DNA of 64,000 nucleotides from Mucilaginibacter sp. PPCGB 2223 (GCF_001705515.1 NZ_MDJS01000003.1:496001-560000); one strand, 5' to 3'. Shown: positions 28,389 to 38,041, counted from the stretch's first letter. The notes: generated by a model not told the origin, from the letters alone. Numbers and translations are program-made.

Positions 28389-28622
28389 ATGAAAACATTC
28401 GTCATATTGATCGTCGGTATAGCGTTGACCTCGACAGCTTGCCGGGGCGATCACCCGGCAAATGCGGGCAGGGACACTGCCAGGCAACATTATAATGTTC
28501 ATTCGACCCTGGATACGAGCAAAATAAATACGCCGGGCGGCGATGCCGGTTTGGATAACGGCGGTTCGGGCGGGACCAGGATAGCAAAGGATACTACACC
28601 AATCAAAAACAATAAAAAATAA
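28389..28622 (+). CDS. Small secreted lipoprotein, 77 aa, unknown function
   Basis: The sequence starts with a 17-residue signal and lipobox TSTAC. The mature part is hydrophilic, glycine/asparagine/threonine-rich and low in complexity (TPGGDAGLDNGGSGGT), with no recognisable domain. The stop is 5 bases before the DUF3175 gene start, so the two are probably co-transcribed. Function unknown. Confidence 0.6.
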   Translation: MKTFVILIVGIALTSTACRGDHPANAGRDTARQHYNVHSTLDTSKINTPGGDAGLDNGGSGGTRIAKDTTPIKNNKK

Positions 28623-28627
28623 CGGCC

Positions 28628-28936
28628 ATGGCTACCAAAACACAATCACGTAAAAAGCCGGTGCGCAAATGGTCGGCCAGGGTAACACAGACCAGCGATG
28701 CGCTCGATTTGGAAAAAGACATTTTCAAATCGAAAAACCCTGATAAGATCGCTTCATCGCTCAAACATTCGGCCGAGGTGAGTCACAAAAGGAAGGCCTC
28801 GCCTTTTCAAAGTGCGATGAGCATGCTCAATTTTTATGAGAACCGGGCCGGGAAAAACCTGACCAAAAACCAGAAAGCACCTTTGGAAAAAGCCAAGAAA
28901 AAACTGCGGAAACTATTTGGAAGGGAGGAAAAATAA
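28628..28936 (+). CDS. DUF3175 domain protein, 102 aa
   Basis: This is a small, very basic protein. The blocks KWSARVTQTSDALDLEKDIF, IASSLKHSAE, FQSAMSMLNFYENRAGKNL and KAKKKLRKLFG match the DUF3175 family as I know it. That family is widespread, often carried near stress or DNA-related genes, and has no assigned function. The lysine/arginine content suggests nucleic-acid contact, which is inference. It follows the small lipoprotein gene by 5 bases. Confidence 0.85.
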   Translation: MATKTQSRKKPVRKWSARVTQTSDALDLEKDIFKSKNPDKIASSLKHSAEVSHKRKASPFQSAMSMLNFYENRAGKNLTKNQKAPLEKAKKKLRKLFGREEK

Positions 28937-29013
28937 CATGACGAGGGTCAGCACGGCGCAATAATCAGGATGGTTTAAAGGCATTATGGCAATAATTGAT
29001 ATATTTAGCCCTG

Positions 29014-30642
29014 ATGAAAAAACTGTTTTACTACCTGTCGCTCTTAGTGTTGCTCATTTCAGCCTGCCATACCGATAGCTCCACCTCGCATAAAACAGTT
29101 TATAACATCAATCTGGACGAAGGCCTCACCTCGCTCGATCCGGCTTTCAGCCGCAACCAGTTTGCCATATGGATGGCCAACCAGGTTTTTAATGGCCTGG
29201 TGCAGATTGACGACAGCCTGGACATACAACCCTGTATAGCCAAAAAATGGGATATATCGCCCGATGGCACCTTATATACTTTTCACCTGCGCAACGATGT
29301 TTATTTTCATGATGACCCACATTTTAAGGATGGTATTGGCCGCAAAGCCGTAGCTTCGGATTTTGTATATAGCTTTTCGCGATTGATCGATCCTAAAGTT
29401 GCATCGTCGGGTTCGTGGATATTCAGTGATAAAGTCTCCGGCAAGGAAGCTTTTACAGCTGTCAACGACAGTACCTTTTCTATCAAACTCACCAAACCTT
29501 TTCCGCCTTTCATTAGTATGTTAACTGCACAATATTGCTCGGTGGTGCCTAAAGAAGTGGTTGAATTTTATGGAAAGGATTTTCGCGATCATCCCATAGG
29601 TACCGGTCCGTTTAAATTTAAATTTTGGAAAGAGGGTGAAGAACTGGTATTACTCAAAAACGAAAAATACTGGGAAAAAGATAGTACCGGCAAAGCCCTG
29701 CCTTATCTGGATGCCGTACGCGCTACATTTATCAATGATAAGCAGACCGCCTTTATGGAGTTCCTGAAAAAGAACCTCGATTTTTTTAACGGCGTCGACG
29801 GCAGCTACCGCGATGATATCCTCACCAAAACCGGGCACATTACCCAAAAGTACCGGGGCAAGTTTCAGTTTATCAGTCGCCCGTATTTGTGTACCGAATA
29901 TTTGGGCATGCTGATAGACAGCACATTGCCCATAGTAAAAAGTTCGCCTTTGCGTTATAAAAAAATACGGCAGGCTATCAATTACGCTATCGATAAGCAA
30001 AAGATGATCAAATATCTGCGCAATAGCATCGGTACGCCAGGCTACTCTGGTTTTGTGCCCTTGGGTATGCCAGGCTATAATAAAAACGAGGTACGTGGTT
30101 ACCGGTACGATCCCGAAAAAGCGCGCCGTTTATTAGCTGAAGCCGGCTTTCCGAACGGGAACAATTTGCCTGAGATATTACTAAGCGCCACCACCACCAC
30201 CCGCGACCTGATCGAATACATCCAGGGCGAGTTAGGTAAGGTTGGCATTAAAACCCGCGTGGAGGTAACCCAGGGCGCCAGCCTGCGCGAACTGATCTCG
30301 AAAAACGGGGTAAACTTTTTTCGCGGCACCTGGATAGCCGATTATCCGGATGGTGAGAATTACCTCTCGGTATTTTATTCCAAAAACAAGATACCTTTCG
30401 GGCCAAACTATACCGGGTTCAACTGCCCGGCATTTGACGCCTTATTTCAAAAATCATACACCGCCAAAAACAACGAGGACCGTTTTAAACTGTATCGCGA
30501 GATGGACAATATTGTAATGGAGCAAGCGCCAGTTGTGGTATTATATTACGATAAACTGGTGAATATGTACCAGAACAATATCAGCGGGTACGGTGTAAAT
30601 GCGCAGAATTTGATGGTGTTGAAGCGGGTGAAGAAGTCCTGA
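29014..30642 (+). CDS. ABC transporter substrate-binding lipoprotein, family 5 (peptide/nickel type), 542 aa
   Basis: The protein starts MKKLFYYLSLLVLLISAC with a clear lipobox. The first codon was chosen because the upstream extension begins with TTG and spoils the signal. Family blocks are LTSLDPAFSRNQFAIWMANQVFNGL near the start, WDISPDGTLYTFHLRNDVYFHDD, a GTGPFKF motif and YDPEKARRLLAEAGFP. Such proteins bind oligopeptides, nickel or sugars for an ABC importer. No permease or ATPase genes adjoin it. In Bacteroidota such orphans are common and the substrate cannot be told. The stop codon is formed by the first unit of a degenerate repeat (AGTCCTGAGTCCTGAG). Confidence 0.88.
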   Translation: MKKLFYYLSLLVLLISACHTDSSTSHKTVYNINLDEGLTSLDPAFSRNQFAIWMANQVFNGLVQIDDSLDIQPCIAKKWDISPDGTLYTFHLRNDVYFHDDPHFKDGIGRKAVASDFVYSFSRLIDPKVASSGSWIFSDKVSGKEAFTAVNDSTFSIKLTKPFPPFISMLTAQYCSVVPKEVVEFYGKDFRDHPIGTGPFKFKFWKEGEELVLLKNEKYWEKDSTGKALPYLDAVRATFINDKQTAFMEFLKKNLDFFNGVDGSYRDDILTKTGHITQKYRGKFQFISRPYLCTEYLGMLIDSTLPIVKSSPLRYKKIRQAINYAIDKQKMIKYLRNSIGTPGYSGFVPLGMPGYNKNEVRGYRYDPEKARRLLAEAGFPNGNNLPEILLSATTTTRDLIEYIQGELGKVGIKTRVEVTQGASLRELISKNGVNFFRGTWIADYPDGENYLSVFYSKNKIPFGPNYTGFNCPAFDALFQKSYTAKNNEDRFKLYREMDNIVMEQAPVVVLYYDKLVNMYQNNISGYGVNAQNLMVLKRVKKS

Positions 30643-30822
30643 GTCCTGAGCTCGGAGTCTTGAGTCTTTTGTTCGACGTCAGAAGCCCAGAATATTTTAT
30701 TACAATATCTTAATTAAAAAGGCACAATACAAAAATGCCCAACTTTTCAGTTGAGCATTTTTTATTATTTATCATCTTGAGCTTCGAATTATTGAAGGCT
30801 CTTGGCTCAAGACTCCAGGCTC
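30643..30822. repeat. Degenerate GAGTCTTGAG-type word repeats flanking a terminator
   Basis: The left cluster (about 30636-30673, GTCCTGAGCTCGGAGTCTTG) and the right cluster (about 30791-30822, GGCTCAAGACTCCAGGCTCA) are largely reverse complements. They enclose the hairpin at 30733-30764. The arrangement lies exactly between two convergent genes. Confidence 0.6.
30733..30764. terminator. Bidirectional terminator between SBP and outer-membrane barrel genes
   Basis: The stem AAATGCCCAACT (30733-30744) pairs with AGTTGAGCATTT (30749-30760), with one mismatch, around loop TTTC. It is flanked by an A run on the left and a T run on the right, the classic shape for ending transcription from both convergent genes. 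Confidence 0.8.
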
Positions 30823-30826
30823 AAGA

Positions 30827-33319
30827 CTATCTTCCCGACGGGCCGCTGTTACCCTGATCCTGCTTCAGGTCGTCGTTGTTAACACCTTTTTTCTTTTGCT
30901 GGGTCGGGTCGTTCGGATCGGCGAATTTGAATTTACCAAACCTGTAGCTGAACGATATCCCGAACGAACGGAACGGAAACTCGGTATTGCTGAACTGGGT
31001 GTAGCCCTTACCCTTGCTGCTGCTGTTGAAAGCTTTGTTCTCGGTAAACGGATCGAAAGTATTCACACCTATGCTGGCCTGTTTGTTCCAGAACTCCTTT
31101 TTCACACCGATGATCCACAGGCTGAACGATGGGATAGTGCCCTGTACAGTACGTTTCGGTGTGTTAATGATCACGAACGACTCTGCGGCGAAACCATTTT
31201 TAAAGTTTAACGAGCCGCTTACAAAAGCGTTAACCGATACATAAGTACCGTTCTGCGAAGCATCGAGGTTGAACACACCTGTCGGATCGGGTTTATAAGT
31301 ATAAGCATTAACACTACCACGGAAGGTTAAATAGCTTGTCGGTGATATGGCACCGAATACACTGCTGCCGATCGAGCTGTTCGAACCGATGTTTTGATAC
31401 TGGGTGATGGTCCTTTCGCTGCCTGCGGCTGTAGCTATACCTTCAATAAGGTTATTGGTATATTTATAGTATAACGAAGCATTGATAACCGATGAACCGA
31501 TATAAGTAGAGTAGTTAAACTCAGTGTACTGCGATATCTCCGGTTGCAGTTGCGGGTTACCTATAGTAGTGGCTACATTGTTGCTTTTGTTAACAAACGG
31601 GTTAAGGTAAGTTAAACTTGGCCTTTGTATACGTTTGGTATAGGTTAACTTGTAAGTCGAATTTTTGATGGTTTTCGACACAGCAAAAGTTGGGATGAAC
31701 ACGGTATAACCGTTGCTGAAATGATTCAGGCCGGTAGCCAGGCTCGAAGGCGTACCATCGATCTGGGTATTTTCAACACGCGAACCTAATTGCAGCGAGT
31801 AGCTTTTTGGTAAGGTAAAGGTAACTACGCCATAACCCGCATAAATGTTCTGGTTATAATCGTAAGTGTTCGACAGGTACGGTGCGTAAGTAAAGGTATT
31901 CGGATCGGCATCGGTATTTACACCGTTCGACAGGCCCTGGTAGCTATCATAAACACTGGTTAAACGGCGGATGATAGTTTTACCGCCGGCTTCGATCTTT
32001 ACCTTTTCGTTTACAGGCAGGGTATAATCTGCCTGTAAGGTATACTCATTGTTGGCGCCGTTATTTTTTGATAACAAATCGGTATCGGCTTTGATCGAAT
32101 ACAACGAAGTAGAGCTAAAGTCGGTTATACCGTGGCTCCATTCACCTGCTATATCAATTTGATGGCCTTCCTTTTTAAATTTATGCACGTAGTCGTTGTT
32201 CCAGTCAAAACCGCCAAAAGTTGTTTTGCTATGATTTTCTGAGAGGTAGTTGATCAGGGTACCGGCTTTATCAAACGCCGATGTCGAATTACCGTCGGCT
32301 TTAAAACCACCCTGGTTTAAGGCAATGTTGGAGTTAAAGCTGTTAAAGCTGTTAAAATCGTAGCTTAAAGAACCCGAACCACGGTAGCCGTAACGTGCAA
32401 TACGTGTCGAACTGTTGGAGTGGGTATAGTTGTTGGCATCAAAATCGGTACCCGAAACGGTGGTACTGGTTTGCGGCCAGGTAAAGTTGCCGCCAAAGTT
32501 ACCGGTAACGCTCAAACGGTTCTGGTTGATGTTCAGGTTGGCGTTGCCGTTGTTCTGACGTGTGCCCACACCACCGCTTACCGAACCGCTTACACCCGAT
32601 ACTTTATTGCTTTTGGTAACAATGTTGATGATACCAGCCGAGCCTTCAGCATCGTATTTTGCTGATGGCGAAGTGATCACTTCGACGTTCTTGATCTGGT
32701 CGGCGGGGATCGATTTCAACACATCGGCCAGGTTATTCGCCATAGCACCCGATGGTTTGCCGTTGATCAAAACTTTAACATTCTGATCGCCACGCAATGA
32801 TACGTTGCCATTGATATCCACGTTAACCAACGGCACTTTGCGCAATACATCGCTGGCGTTGCCGCCGGTGCTGGTGATATCCTTTTCGGCGTTGAAAACG
32901 ATCCTGTCGACTTTAGTTTCGATAATCGGGGCTGCGCTGGTAATGCTAACTGTACTTAATGTTTTGCCGGCCGGTGCCACCACGATGGTACCCATGTTAA
33001 AATCGGGCTTTTGCGGGGTGGTTACAACCGGGTCGATAGTTTTTGAAGGATAACCTATAAAAGTAATGGTAACTTTATACTTACCGATTTTCATATCGTT
33101 GAGTTTAAAATTACCTTTTTCGTCTGTCAAAACACCATTTAAAGGCACTTTACCACCGCTGCGGAATACCGCTACCGTGGCATAGTCCAATGGTTTTTTG
33201 GTAACAGAGTCGATAACCGTACCCGATATTTTACCAACGATAGTGGTCCCTCCGCCCAACTGCGCCCTGGCCGATATCGTGATACAGATTATTGCTGCAA
33301 GAATGTAAAAACGTTTCAT
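30827..33319 (-). CDS. TonB-dependent outer-membrane beta-barrel protein with regulatory-like N-terminus, 830 aa
   Basis: A signal peptide (ISARAQ) is followed by a carboxypeptidase-regulatory-like domain (SGTVIDSVTKKPLDYATVAV). A plug-like domain has LRKVPLVNVDINGNVSLRGDQNVKVLINGKPSG and ITSPSAKYDAEGSAGIINIVTK, each cut across the region 160-235. The barrel is of the OMP_b-brl_3 type and ends FGISFSYRFG before a short charged tail. This is the family of outer-membrane receptors that lack a SusD partner. Ligand unknown; siderophore or peptide uptake are possibilities. It is convergent with the SBP gene and divergent from the PLP-enzyme gene. Confidence 0.88.
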   Translation of the reverse strand: MKRFYILAAIICITISARAQLGGGTTIVGKISGTVIDSVTKKPLDYATVAVFRSGGKVPLNGVLTDEKGNFKLNDMKIGKYKVTITFIGYPSKTIDPVVTTPQKPDFNMGTIVVAPAGKTLSTVSITSAAPIIETKVDRIVFNAEKDITSTGGNASDVLRKVPLVNVDINGNVSLRGDQNVKVLINGKPSGAMANNLADVLKSIPADQIKNVEVITSPSAKYDAEGSAGIINIVTKSNKVSGVSGSVSGGVGTRQNNGNANLNINQNRLSVTGNFGGNFTWPQTSTTVSGTDFDANNYTHSNSSTRIARYGYRGSGSLSYDFNSFNSFNSNIALNQGGFKADGNSTSAFDKAGTLINYLSENHSKTTFGGFDWNNDYVHKFKKEGHQIDIAGEWSHGITDFSSTSLYSIKADTDLLSKNNGANNEYTLQADYTLPVNEKVKIEAGGKTIIRRLTSVYDSYQGLSNGVNTDADPNTFTYAPYLSNTYDYNQNIYAGYGVVTFTLPKSYSLQLGSRVENTQIDGTPSSLATGLNHFSNGYTVFIPTFAVSKTIKNSTYKLTYTKRIQRPSLTYLNPFVNKSNNVATTIGNPQLQPEISQYTEFNYSTYIGSSVINASLYYKYTNNLIEGIATAAGSERTITQYQNIGSNSSIGSSVFGAISPTSYLTFRGSVNAYTYKPDPTGVFNLDASQNGTYVSVNAFVSGSLNFKNGFAAESFVIINTPKRTVQGTIPSFSLWIIGVKKEFWNKQASIGVNTFDPFTENKAFNSSSKGKGYTQFSNTEFPFRSFGISFSYRFGKFKFADPNDPTQQKKKGVNNDDLKQDQGNSGPSGR

Positions 33320-33444
33320 TATTATTTTTTTGTAATTGGAGGCGAAAATACCCGAATTGTTACAAGTAAATGGCGAAAATTTTATAATTATGTTTTGATC
33401 GGCGCATTTTTCTTAGCGATTGCTAAATATTGTACTTTAGCGTT

Positions 33445-34374
33445 ATGCAAACCCATACGATCACCAATACTGTAGGTAATACGCCATTAGTAAAACTGCA
33501 AAATATAGTACCGGCCGGCTGCGCTGATATTTATGTAAAGCTGGAATACTTTAACCCGACCGGCGCTTACAAAGACCGCATGGCCCTGGCCATCATCGAA
33601 GGCGCCGAAAAACGTGGCGAACTGCGCCCGGGCATGACGGTTATTGAATGCACGGCAGGTGGTACCGGCCTGGCCATGGCGCTGGTATGTACAGCAAAAG
33701 GATACAAGTTTAAAGCGATCACGTCCGACGCTTTCGCAAAAGAAAAACGCGATAGCTTAAGAATATTCGGGGCTGAGGTTGAACTGATACAAAGCGAAGG
33801 AGGAAAGATCACGCCCGACCTGGTGCCACGTATGATCGAATACACCAAAAAGCTAAGCGAAGATCCAAATTATTACTGGACCAAACAGTTTGAAAACACC
33901 GATGCATTTAAAGGCTACAACAATTTAGGCCGTGAGATATTGGCGCAGCTCAATGCCCCGGTACATGTGTTCTGTGCGGCACAGGGCACAGGCGGGATGA
34001 TAACCGGCACATCGCAGGTATTGAAGCAGGCTGATCCTGATACACGTGTTATCGTATTAGAGCCCGAATCGGCTCCCCTGTTAAGCAAAGGCATTAAAGG
34101 TGCGCACTCGGTCGATGGAATTGGTTCGGGCTTTATCCCACCCCTGCTGCAATACTGCAATTACAATGAGGCCCAAACAGTTGATGAAGCCGAGGCCCGG
34201 AAAATGGCGCGACTGCTTGCTGCGAAAGAAGGCATTTTGGGCGGTACCTCAACCGGGCTGAACGTTTACGCAGCCATCCGTATAGGCAAAGAGCTGGGCC
34301 CCGGCCACAATGTGGTTACGGTAGCCTGCGATTCGGGTATGAAATATATGTCGGGTGGGTTGTTTGAGGGATAG
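33445..34374 (+). CDS. Cysteine-synthase-family PLP enzyme, 309 aa
   Basis: The fold-type II signature is complete: VGNTPLVKL, the PLP lysine in NPTGAYKDRMA (K43), a phosphate-binding loop AAQGTGGMITG and a C-terminal DSGMKYMSGG. O-acetylserine sulfhydrylase (cysteine formation from O-acetylserine and sulfide) is the likeliest role; cystathionine beta-synthase-like or other beta-replacement activity is possible. The asparagine loop after the lysine is TAGGTGLAMA, where classic CysK/CysM enzymes have TSGNTG, so substrate preference may differ. The ATG at 33445 is preferred over a TTG five codons upstream. Confidence 0.85.
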   Translation: MQTHTITNTVGNTPLVKLQNIVPAGCADIYVKLEYFNPTGAYKDRMALAIIEGAEKRGELRPGMTVIECTAGGTGLAMALVCTAKGYKFKAITSDAFAKEKRDSLRIFGAEVELIQSEGGKITPDLVPRMIEYTKKLSEDPNYYWTKQFENTDAFKGYNNLGREILAQLNAPVHVFCAAQGTGGMITGTSQVLKQADPDTRVIVLEPESAPLLSKGIKGAHSVDGIGSGFIPPLLQYCNYNEAQTVDEAEARKMARLLAAKEGILGGTSTGLNVYAAIRIGKELGPGHNVVTVACDSGMKYMSGGLFEG

Positions 34375-34377
34375 AAT

Positions 34378-34511
34378 TAAGATGCAAGAACCAAGATACA
34401 AGACACTTTGCATTTGAGTTTTATTCAAAAAAAGGTAAATTTTTTTTGACACGCTACCCGCCTTAAACTTCGGTCTGAAAAGCTATATTTACCTTCCAAT
34501 AAAATCCGGAA
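34378..34511. repeat. Short word repeats and inverted repeat upstream of the S1/P1 nuclease gene
   Basis: Just after the PLP-enzyme stop lies AGATGCAAGAACCAAGATAC, another example of repeated short words. A 9-bp inverted repeat, AAGGTAAAT (34432-34440) with ATTTACCTT (34487-34495), lies upstream of the nuclease gene and could be an operator. No clean promoter box is visible. Confidence 0.4.
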
Positions 34512-35309
34512 ATGAAAAAGTATCTCGCAGTTTTTGTTTTGATCATTGTTTCGACGCTGTCGATCTCCTGGGGCGATAAAGGCCATAGCGCCATCGGGAT
34601 GATTGCCCAAAATCATTTAAACACCAAAGCGCAGGCCGCCGTTAAAGAACTGCTGGGCCGCGACAACCTTGCCGATGTAGCCAATTATGCCGATGAGATC
34701 AAGGGCAACCAGGCCATGCGTTATACAGCGCCCTGGCATTTTGTTGACCTGCCGTCGGGTTATACTTTTGAACAGTTTGCACAGGCTATTAAATCAATGC
34801 CTGTTGATAAAGGCAACGTTTATTCGATCATTTTAAATTGTGAACGCGACCTGACTAATCCGAACAAAAGCCGCACCCAAAAGGCCTTTGCTTTGAAGCT
34901 TTTGGTGCACTTTGTAGGCGATTGTCATCAACCCCTGCACATTGGCCATGAAGAAGACAAGGGCGGGAACAACATCGGAATAACATTTATAAACGAAGGC
35001 GGAAACCTGCACGGATTGTGGGATTATATGCTGATCGATCATGAAAAACTGAGCTACAAACAAATGGCCGAAAAATACGATACGGCTACCCCAACCCAGA
35101 TCAAACAATGGCAGGCCGACCCGGTGATCAAATGGCTGTACGAATCGTACCTGATTGCCGGAGAATTATACAAAGAGGCTGCCGAAAATCATGATTTTAA
35201 AGAAGATTATTATACCGATCATATCGACCTGGTTCATCAGCGGATACTGAAAGCAGGTATTCGTTTGGCAGGCGTGCTTAACGCGACGTATGATGCAGGT
35301 GGCGAATAA
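34512..35309 (+). CDS. S1/P1-type secreted nuclease, 265 aa
   Basis: The signal peptide should be cut directly before W20, which becomes the N-terminal tryptophan that binds zinc in this family. The remaining ligands are visible: H25, the aspartate in ANYADEI, histidine in PWHFVD, then LVHFVGDCHQPLH (His, Asp, His) and NLHGLWDYM (His, Asp). All nine trinuclear zinc ligands therefore appear intact, and the enzyme should degrade single-stranded DNA and RNA in the periplasm or outside the cell, possibly for phosphate or nucleoside scavenging. The stop lies 3 bases from the stop of the convergent plug-like gene. Confidence 0.92.
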   Translation: MKKYLAVFVLIIVSTLSISWGDKGHSAIGMIAQNHLNTKAQAAVKELLGRDNLADVANYADEIKGNQAMRYTAPWHFVDLPSGYTFEQFAQAIKSMPVDKGNVYSIILNCERDLTNPNKSRTQKAFALKLLVHFVGDCHQPLHIGHEEDKGGNNIGITFINEGGNLHGLWDYMLIDHEKLSYKQMAEKYDTATPTQIKQWQADPVIKWLYESYLIAGELYKEAAENHDFKEDYYTDHIDLVHQRILKAGIRLAGVLNATYDAGGE

Positions 35310-35312
35310 CTG

Positions 35313-35678
35313 TTAATTCTTAAACAGCCTGGTCCCAGCAGGCTTTAGTTGAGTGGTATCCAGTTTCGTTCCGCTCTTAAGGCGCAGTTCTATCACACCA
35401 TACTGTGCCACTTTGCCGTATTTAATTATAGCAGAGCTATCCTTCAAAACGTTGATGGCCTCAATATCATTAGGGTTTAACGCTTTTGCATCGGCATCAC
35501 CTTTATAAATCATCTTATCCTGCAAAAAGATCACCCAAAGCGGGGGCTTGCTCATCATTTGCGCACGGCCCGGTGTACAAATACGAATTGTGACGTTATT
35601 CCCTGGTTGCCAGGTTGTTTGCGCTGCCACGATGCCGCAAACAAATAACAGTATAATTATCGCGATGCTTCTTTTCAT
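35313..35678 (-). CDS. Secreted stand-alone TonB-plug-like protein, 121 aa
   Basis: A signal peptide ends GIVAAQ. The mature part contains PLWVIFLQDKMI, ALNPNDIEAINVLKDSSAII and KYGKVAQYGVIELRLKSG. These follow the same order and spacing as the plug domain of SusC-like receptors (PLxVIDGK, LNPNDIESIEVLKDASA, YGxxGANGVxxIxTK). There is no barrel, and the gene ends after the plug. Nearby sequence gives no sign of a lost barrel, because a different gene is convergent 3 bases away. A periplasmic protein with a plug fold is inferred; role unknown. Confidence 0.7.
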   Translation of the reverse strand: MKRSIAIIILLFVCGIVAAQTTWQPGNNVTIRICTPGRAQMMSKPPLWVIFLQDKMIYKGDADAKALNPNDIEAINVLKDSSAIIKYGKVAQYGVIELRLKSGTKLDTTQLKPAGTRLFKN

Positions 35679-35877
35679 AAGGTTAATTGATTCACACTAA
35701 GTTGAACATTTTAAATCGGTGTAATCATAACAAATCGGTGAAATCCACTAAGGTAAAATTGAAGTTACATAATACTGCTTTCAGGATAGCACAGGATGAT
35801 TATCAGCCATGCTTGTTATACTTTTAATTATTGCTGATAACATTCTGTAAGCAACAAACTAACCATTAACCTAAAAA

Positions 35878-37995
35878 ATGTCATTGCGATCAATAATACT
35901 ATTGACTGTTGGCGTATTCTGTATTCGGCAATCCCTGGCGCAAAGTAACTGGCAAAAAATAACGATGCCTGCCCTGGCCGAGGTAAAGGCAAATTTCATG
36001 AACCCGCCATCGCAGTATAGCTCCACTGTTACCTGGGGCTGGGATGGCAACATGACGCGCGATGTCATCGCCCGCGACCTGGATAAACTGTACAGTTTCG
36101 GCTTCCGTGCGGTAACCATCGAAGCAGGGTATAACATGGCTGGTAAATACCTGAGCGATGCCTGGTTCCAGTCCATAAAAGTGGCCGTCGAAGAAGCCAA
36201 AAAACGCGGTATGCATATCTGGATCATCGACGAAGGCAAATACCCCAGCGGTTTTGCGGGGGGCAAGTTTAGCGAGGAACACCCCGAATTGCGCATGCAG
36301 GCATTGACCGTCGCCGCACGCATCCATGCCGATGCAGGCGAGACCATTGATCGCGAAGTGCCCGATGCGGTAAGTGCTATCGCGGTAAACACAGCAGATA
36401 AAACCAGTAGAAGCATCGACGTAAATAACGGTAAACTCCATTTTACCTCACCTGCCGGCAGTTGGGATATTACCGTGGTTCAGCATCAGTTTAAAACATC
36501 CCCTACACGTTCGGCTAATAATCCTGCCAAAGGTAAAGATGGCACCGCTTCGCTGATAGATTACCTTAACCCCGAGGCTACCAAACAATTTTTGGCATAC
36601 ACCGAAGAACAGTATAAAAAGTATATCGGCAGCGAGTTTGGCAAAACCATTTTAGGCTTCCGCGGCGATGAGCCCGCATTTTCGTATACACCGTGGTCAC
36701 CCAATCTGCCGATGGTATTCAAACAAAAAAAAGGCTACGACATAACACCTTACCTGGCTTCTTTCTTCATCAAAGACCCTTCACCAGAGCAAATCAAGGC
36801 CAGAGCTGATTTTTACGATGTATGGTCGGATATGTTTGGCGAGAACTTTTTTAAACCCCAGGGCGACTGGTGCAAAGCCAACGGTGTGGAATACATGGTG
36901 CATCTGGATAAGGACGATGATATGCAGCCTTTTGTACGCAGCGGCGGCGACTTTTTTAAGGATATGAAAGATGTCCAGATCCCCGGCGTCGACGTGATCT
37001 GGCACCAGATAGGCTGGGATACGGTCGCTAACTTCCCAAAATTCGCCTCTTCGGTATCACACATCTATAACAAACCAAGGGCATTGAGCGAAAGTTTCGC
37101 GGCATATCGCCCTAAGCTCGACGATGAACACGCCAAATGGATACTGGATCACCAGATGGTGCGTGGCATCAACCTGTTCGAAATGATGTTCATGGGTTCA
37201 TCAGCCGCAAGCGGTACTCCCCGGGCGCAAAGCTACATGCTGGAACCGGCTTTCCCCGACCTGGTTAAGTATACCAATCGTGCCTGCTACCTGCTCAGTG
37301 CCGGTCGCCCGGCAACTCAGGTAGCCGTTTACCTGCCAACAAGCAGCTTATGGATGGGGGATACGAAAACAGATAAAAGCGAAATAGCCCTGGCTGAGCA
37401 ATTACTAAATACCCAGCACGATTTTGATTTTGTAAGCGAGCAGGCTTTGGAGACCGACCTCGAACTGACCAAAGGCGAGTTTAAAACAGCATCGGGAACT
37501 ACCTATAAAACCGTGATTGTTCCGGCAGTAACCGTTATGAGCGAGGTCGCCATCCATCGCATACGTGCTTTTGCCAAAGACGGCGGACAAGTTATTTTTA
37601 TGGATAAAACGCCCGACATTTTAACTAAGGGCACATTTTTAAAAGCCTACGATGCTGCCCACGGCCCTACTAATTATAAGTGGTGCCGTGTGCAGGTTGG
37701 CCCGACAGATTTTGCCAACATCACCAATTTTGATGTAAAGCTGCGCAAACCCGCACCGGCCATAAAATACATACACCGCGTAATCAAGGATGCCGATATT
37801 TATTTTTTTTTTAACGAAGGCGCTGAAGAGCAGACCAATACGGCAACTATCACTCAAAATGGCTTTGTATATGCCTGGGATGCCATGACCGGCGACATGA
37901 CCAACGAGATGGCCTTTAAACAGGGCGAGTACACCAGCTTCCAGCTCAAACTTAAATCACACGAAACCCGCTTTTATGTGGTTGTCAGGAAATAG
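35878..37995 (+). CDS. GH106-related glycoside hydrolase, 705 aa
   Basis: A signal peptide ends QSLAQ. The protein then shows PPSQYSSTVTWGWDGNMTRD, FGFRAVTIEAGYNM, KKRGMHIWIIDEGKYPSGFAGG and later LGFRGDEPAFSYTPWSP, the layout of TIM-barrel enzymes related to GH106 rhamnosidases, though shorter than the 944-residue GH106 at 25415. FRGDEPAF and IIDEGKYPSG supply candidate catalytic carboxylates. It is the first gene of the pectin island. Release of rhamnose or a related sugar from rhamnogalacturonan is inferred from its neighbours; the exact family is not certain from reading alone. Confidence 0.65.
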   Translation: MSLRSIILLTVGVFCIRQSLAQSNWQKITMPALAEVKANFMNPPSQYSSTVTWGWDGNMTRDVIARDLDKLYSFGFRAVTIEAGYNMAGKYLSDAWFQSIKVAVEEAKKRGMHIWIIDEGKYPSGFAGGKFSEEHPELRMQALTVAARIHADAGETIDREVPDAVSAIAVNTADKTSRSIDVNNGKLHFTSPAGSWDITVVQHQFKTSPTRSANNPAKGKDGTASLIDYLNPEATKQFLAYTEEQYKKYIGSEFGKTILGFRGDEPAFSYTPWSPNLPMVFKQKKGYDITPYLASFFIKDPSPEQIKARADFYDVWSDMFGENFFKPQGDWCKANGVEYMVHLDKDDDMQPFVRSGGDFFKDMKDVQIPGVDVIWHQIGWDTVANFPKFASSVSHIYNKPRALSESFAAYRPKLDDEHAKWILDHQMVRGINLFEMMFMGSSAASGTPRAQSYMLEPAFPDLVKYTNRACYLLSAGRPATQVAVYLPTSSLWMGDTKTDKSEIALAEQLLNTQHDFDFVSEQALETDLELTKGEFKTASGTTYKTVIVPAVTVMSEVAIHRIRAFAKDGGQVIFMDKTPDILTKGTFLKAYDAAHGPTNYKWCRVQVGPTDFANITNFDVKLRKPAPAIKYIHRVIKDADIYFFFNEGAEEQTNTATITQNGFVYAWDAMTGDMTNEMAFKQGEYTSFQLKLKSHETRFYVVVRK

Positions 37996-38041
37996 CTAAA
38001 AATAATTGTAATATTGACATGAATTATAAACACCATTTAAA

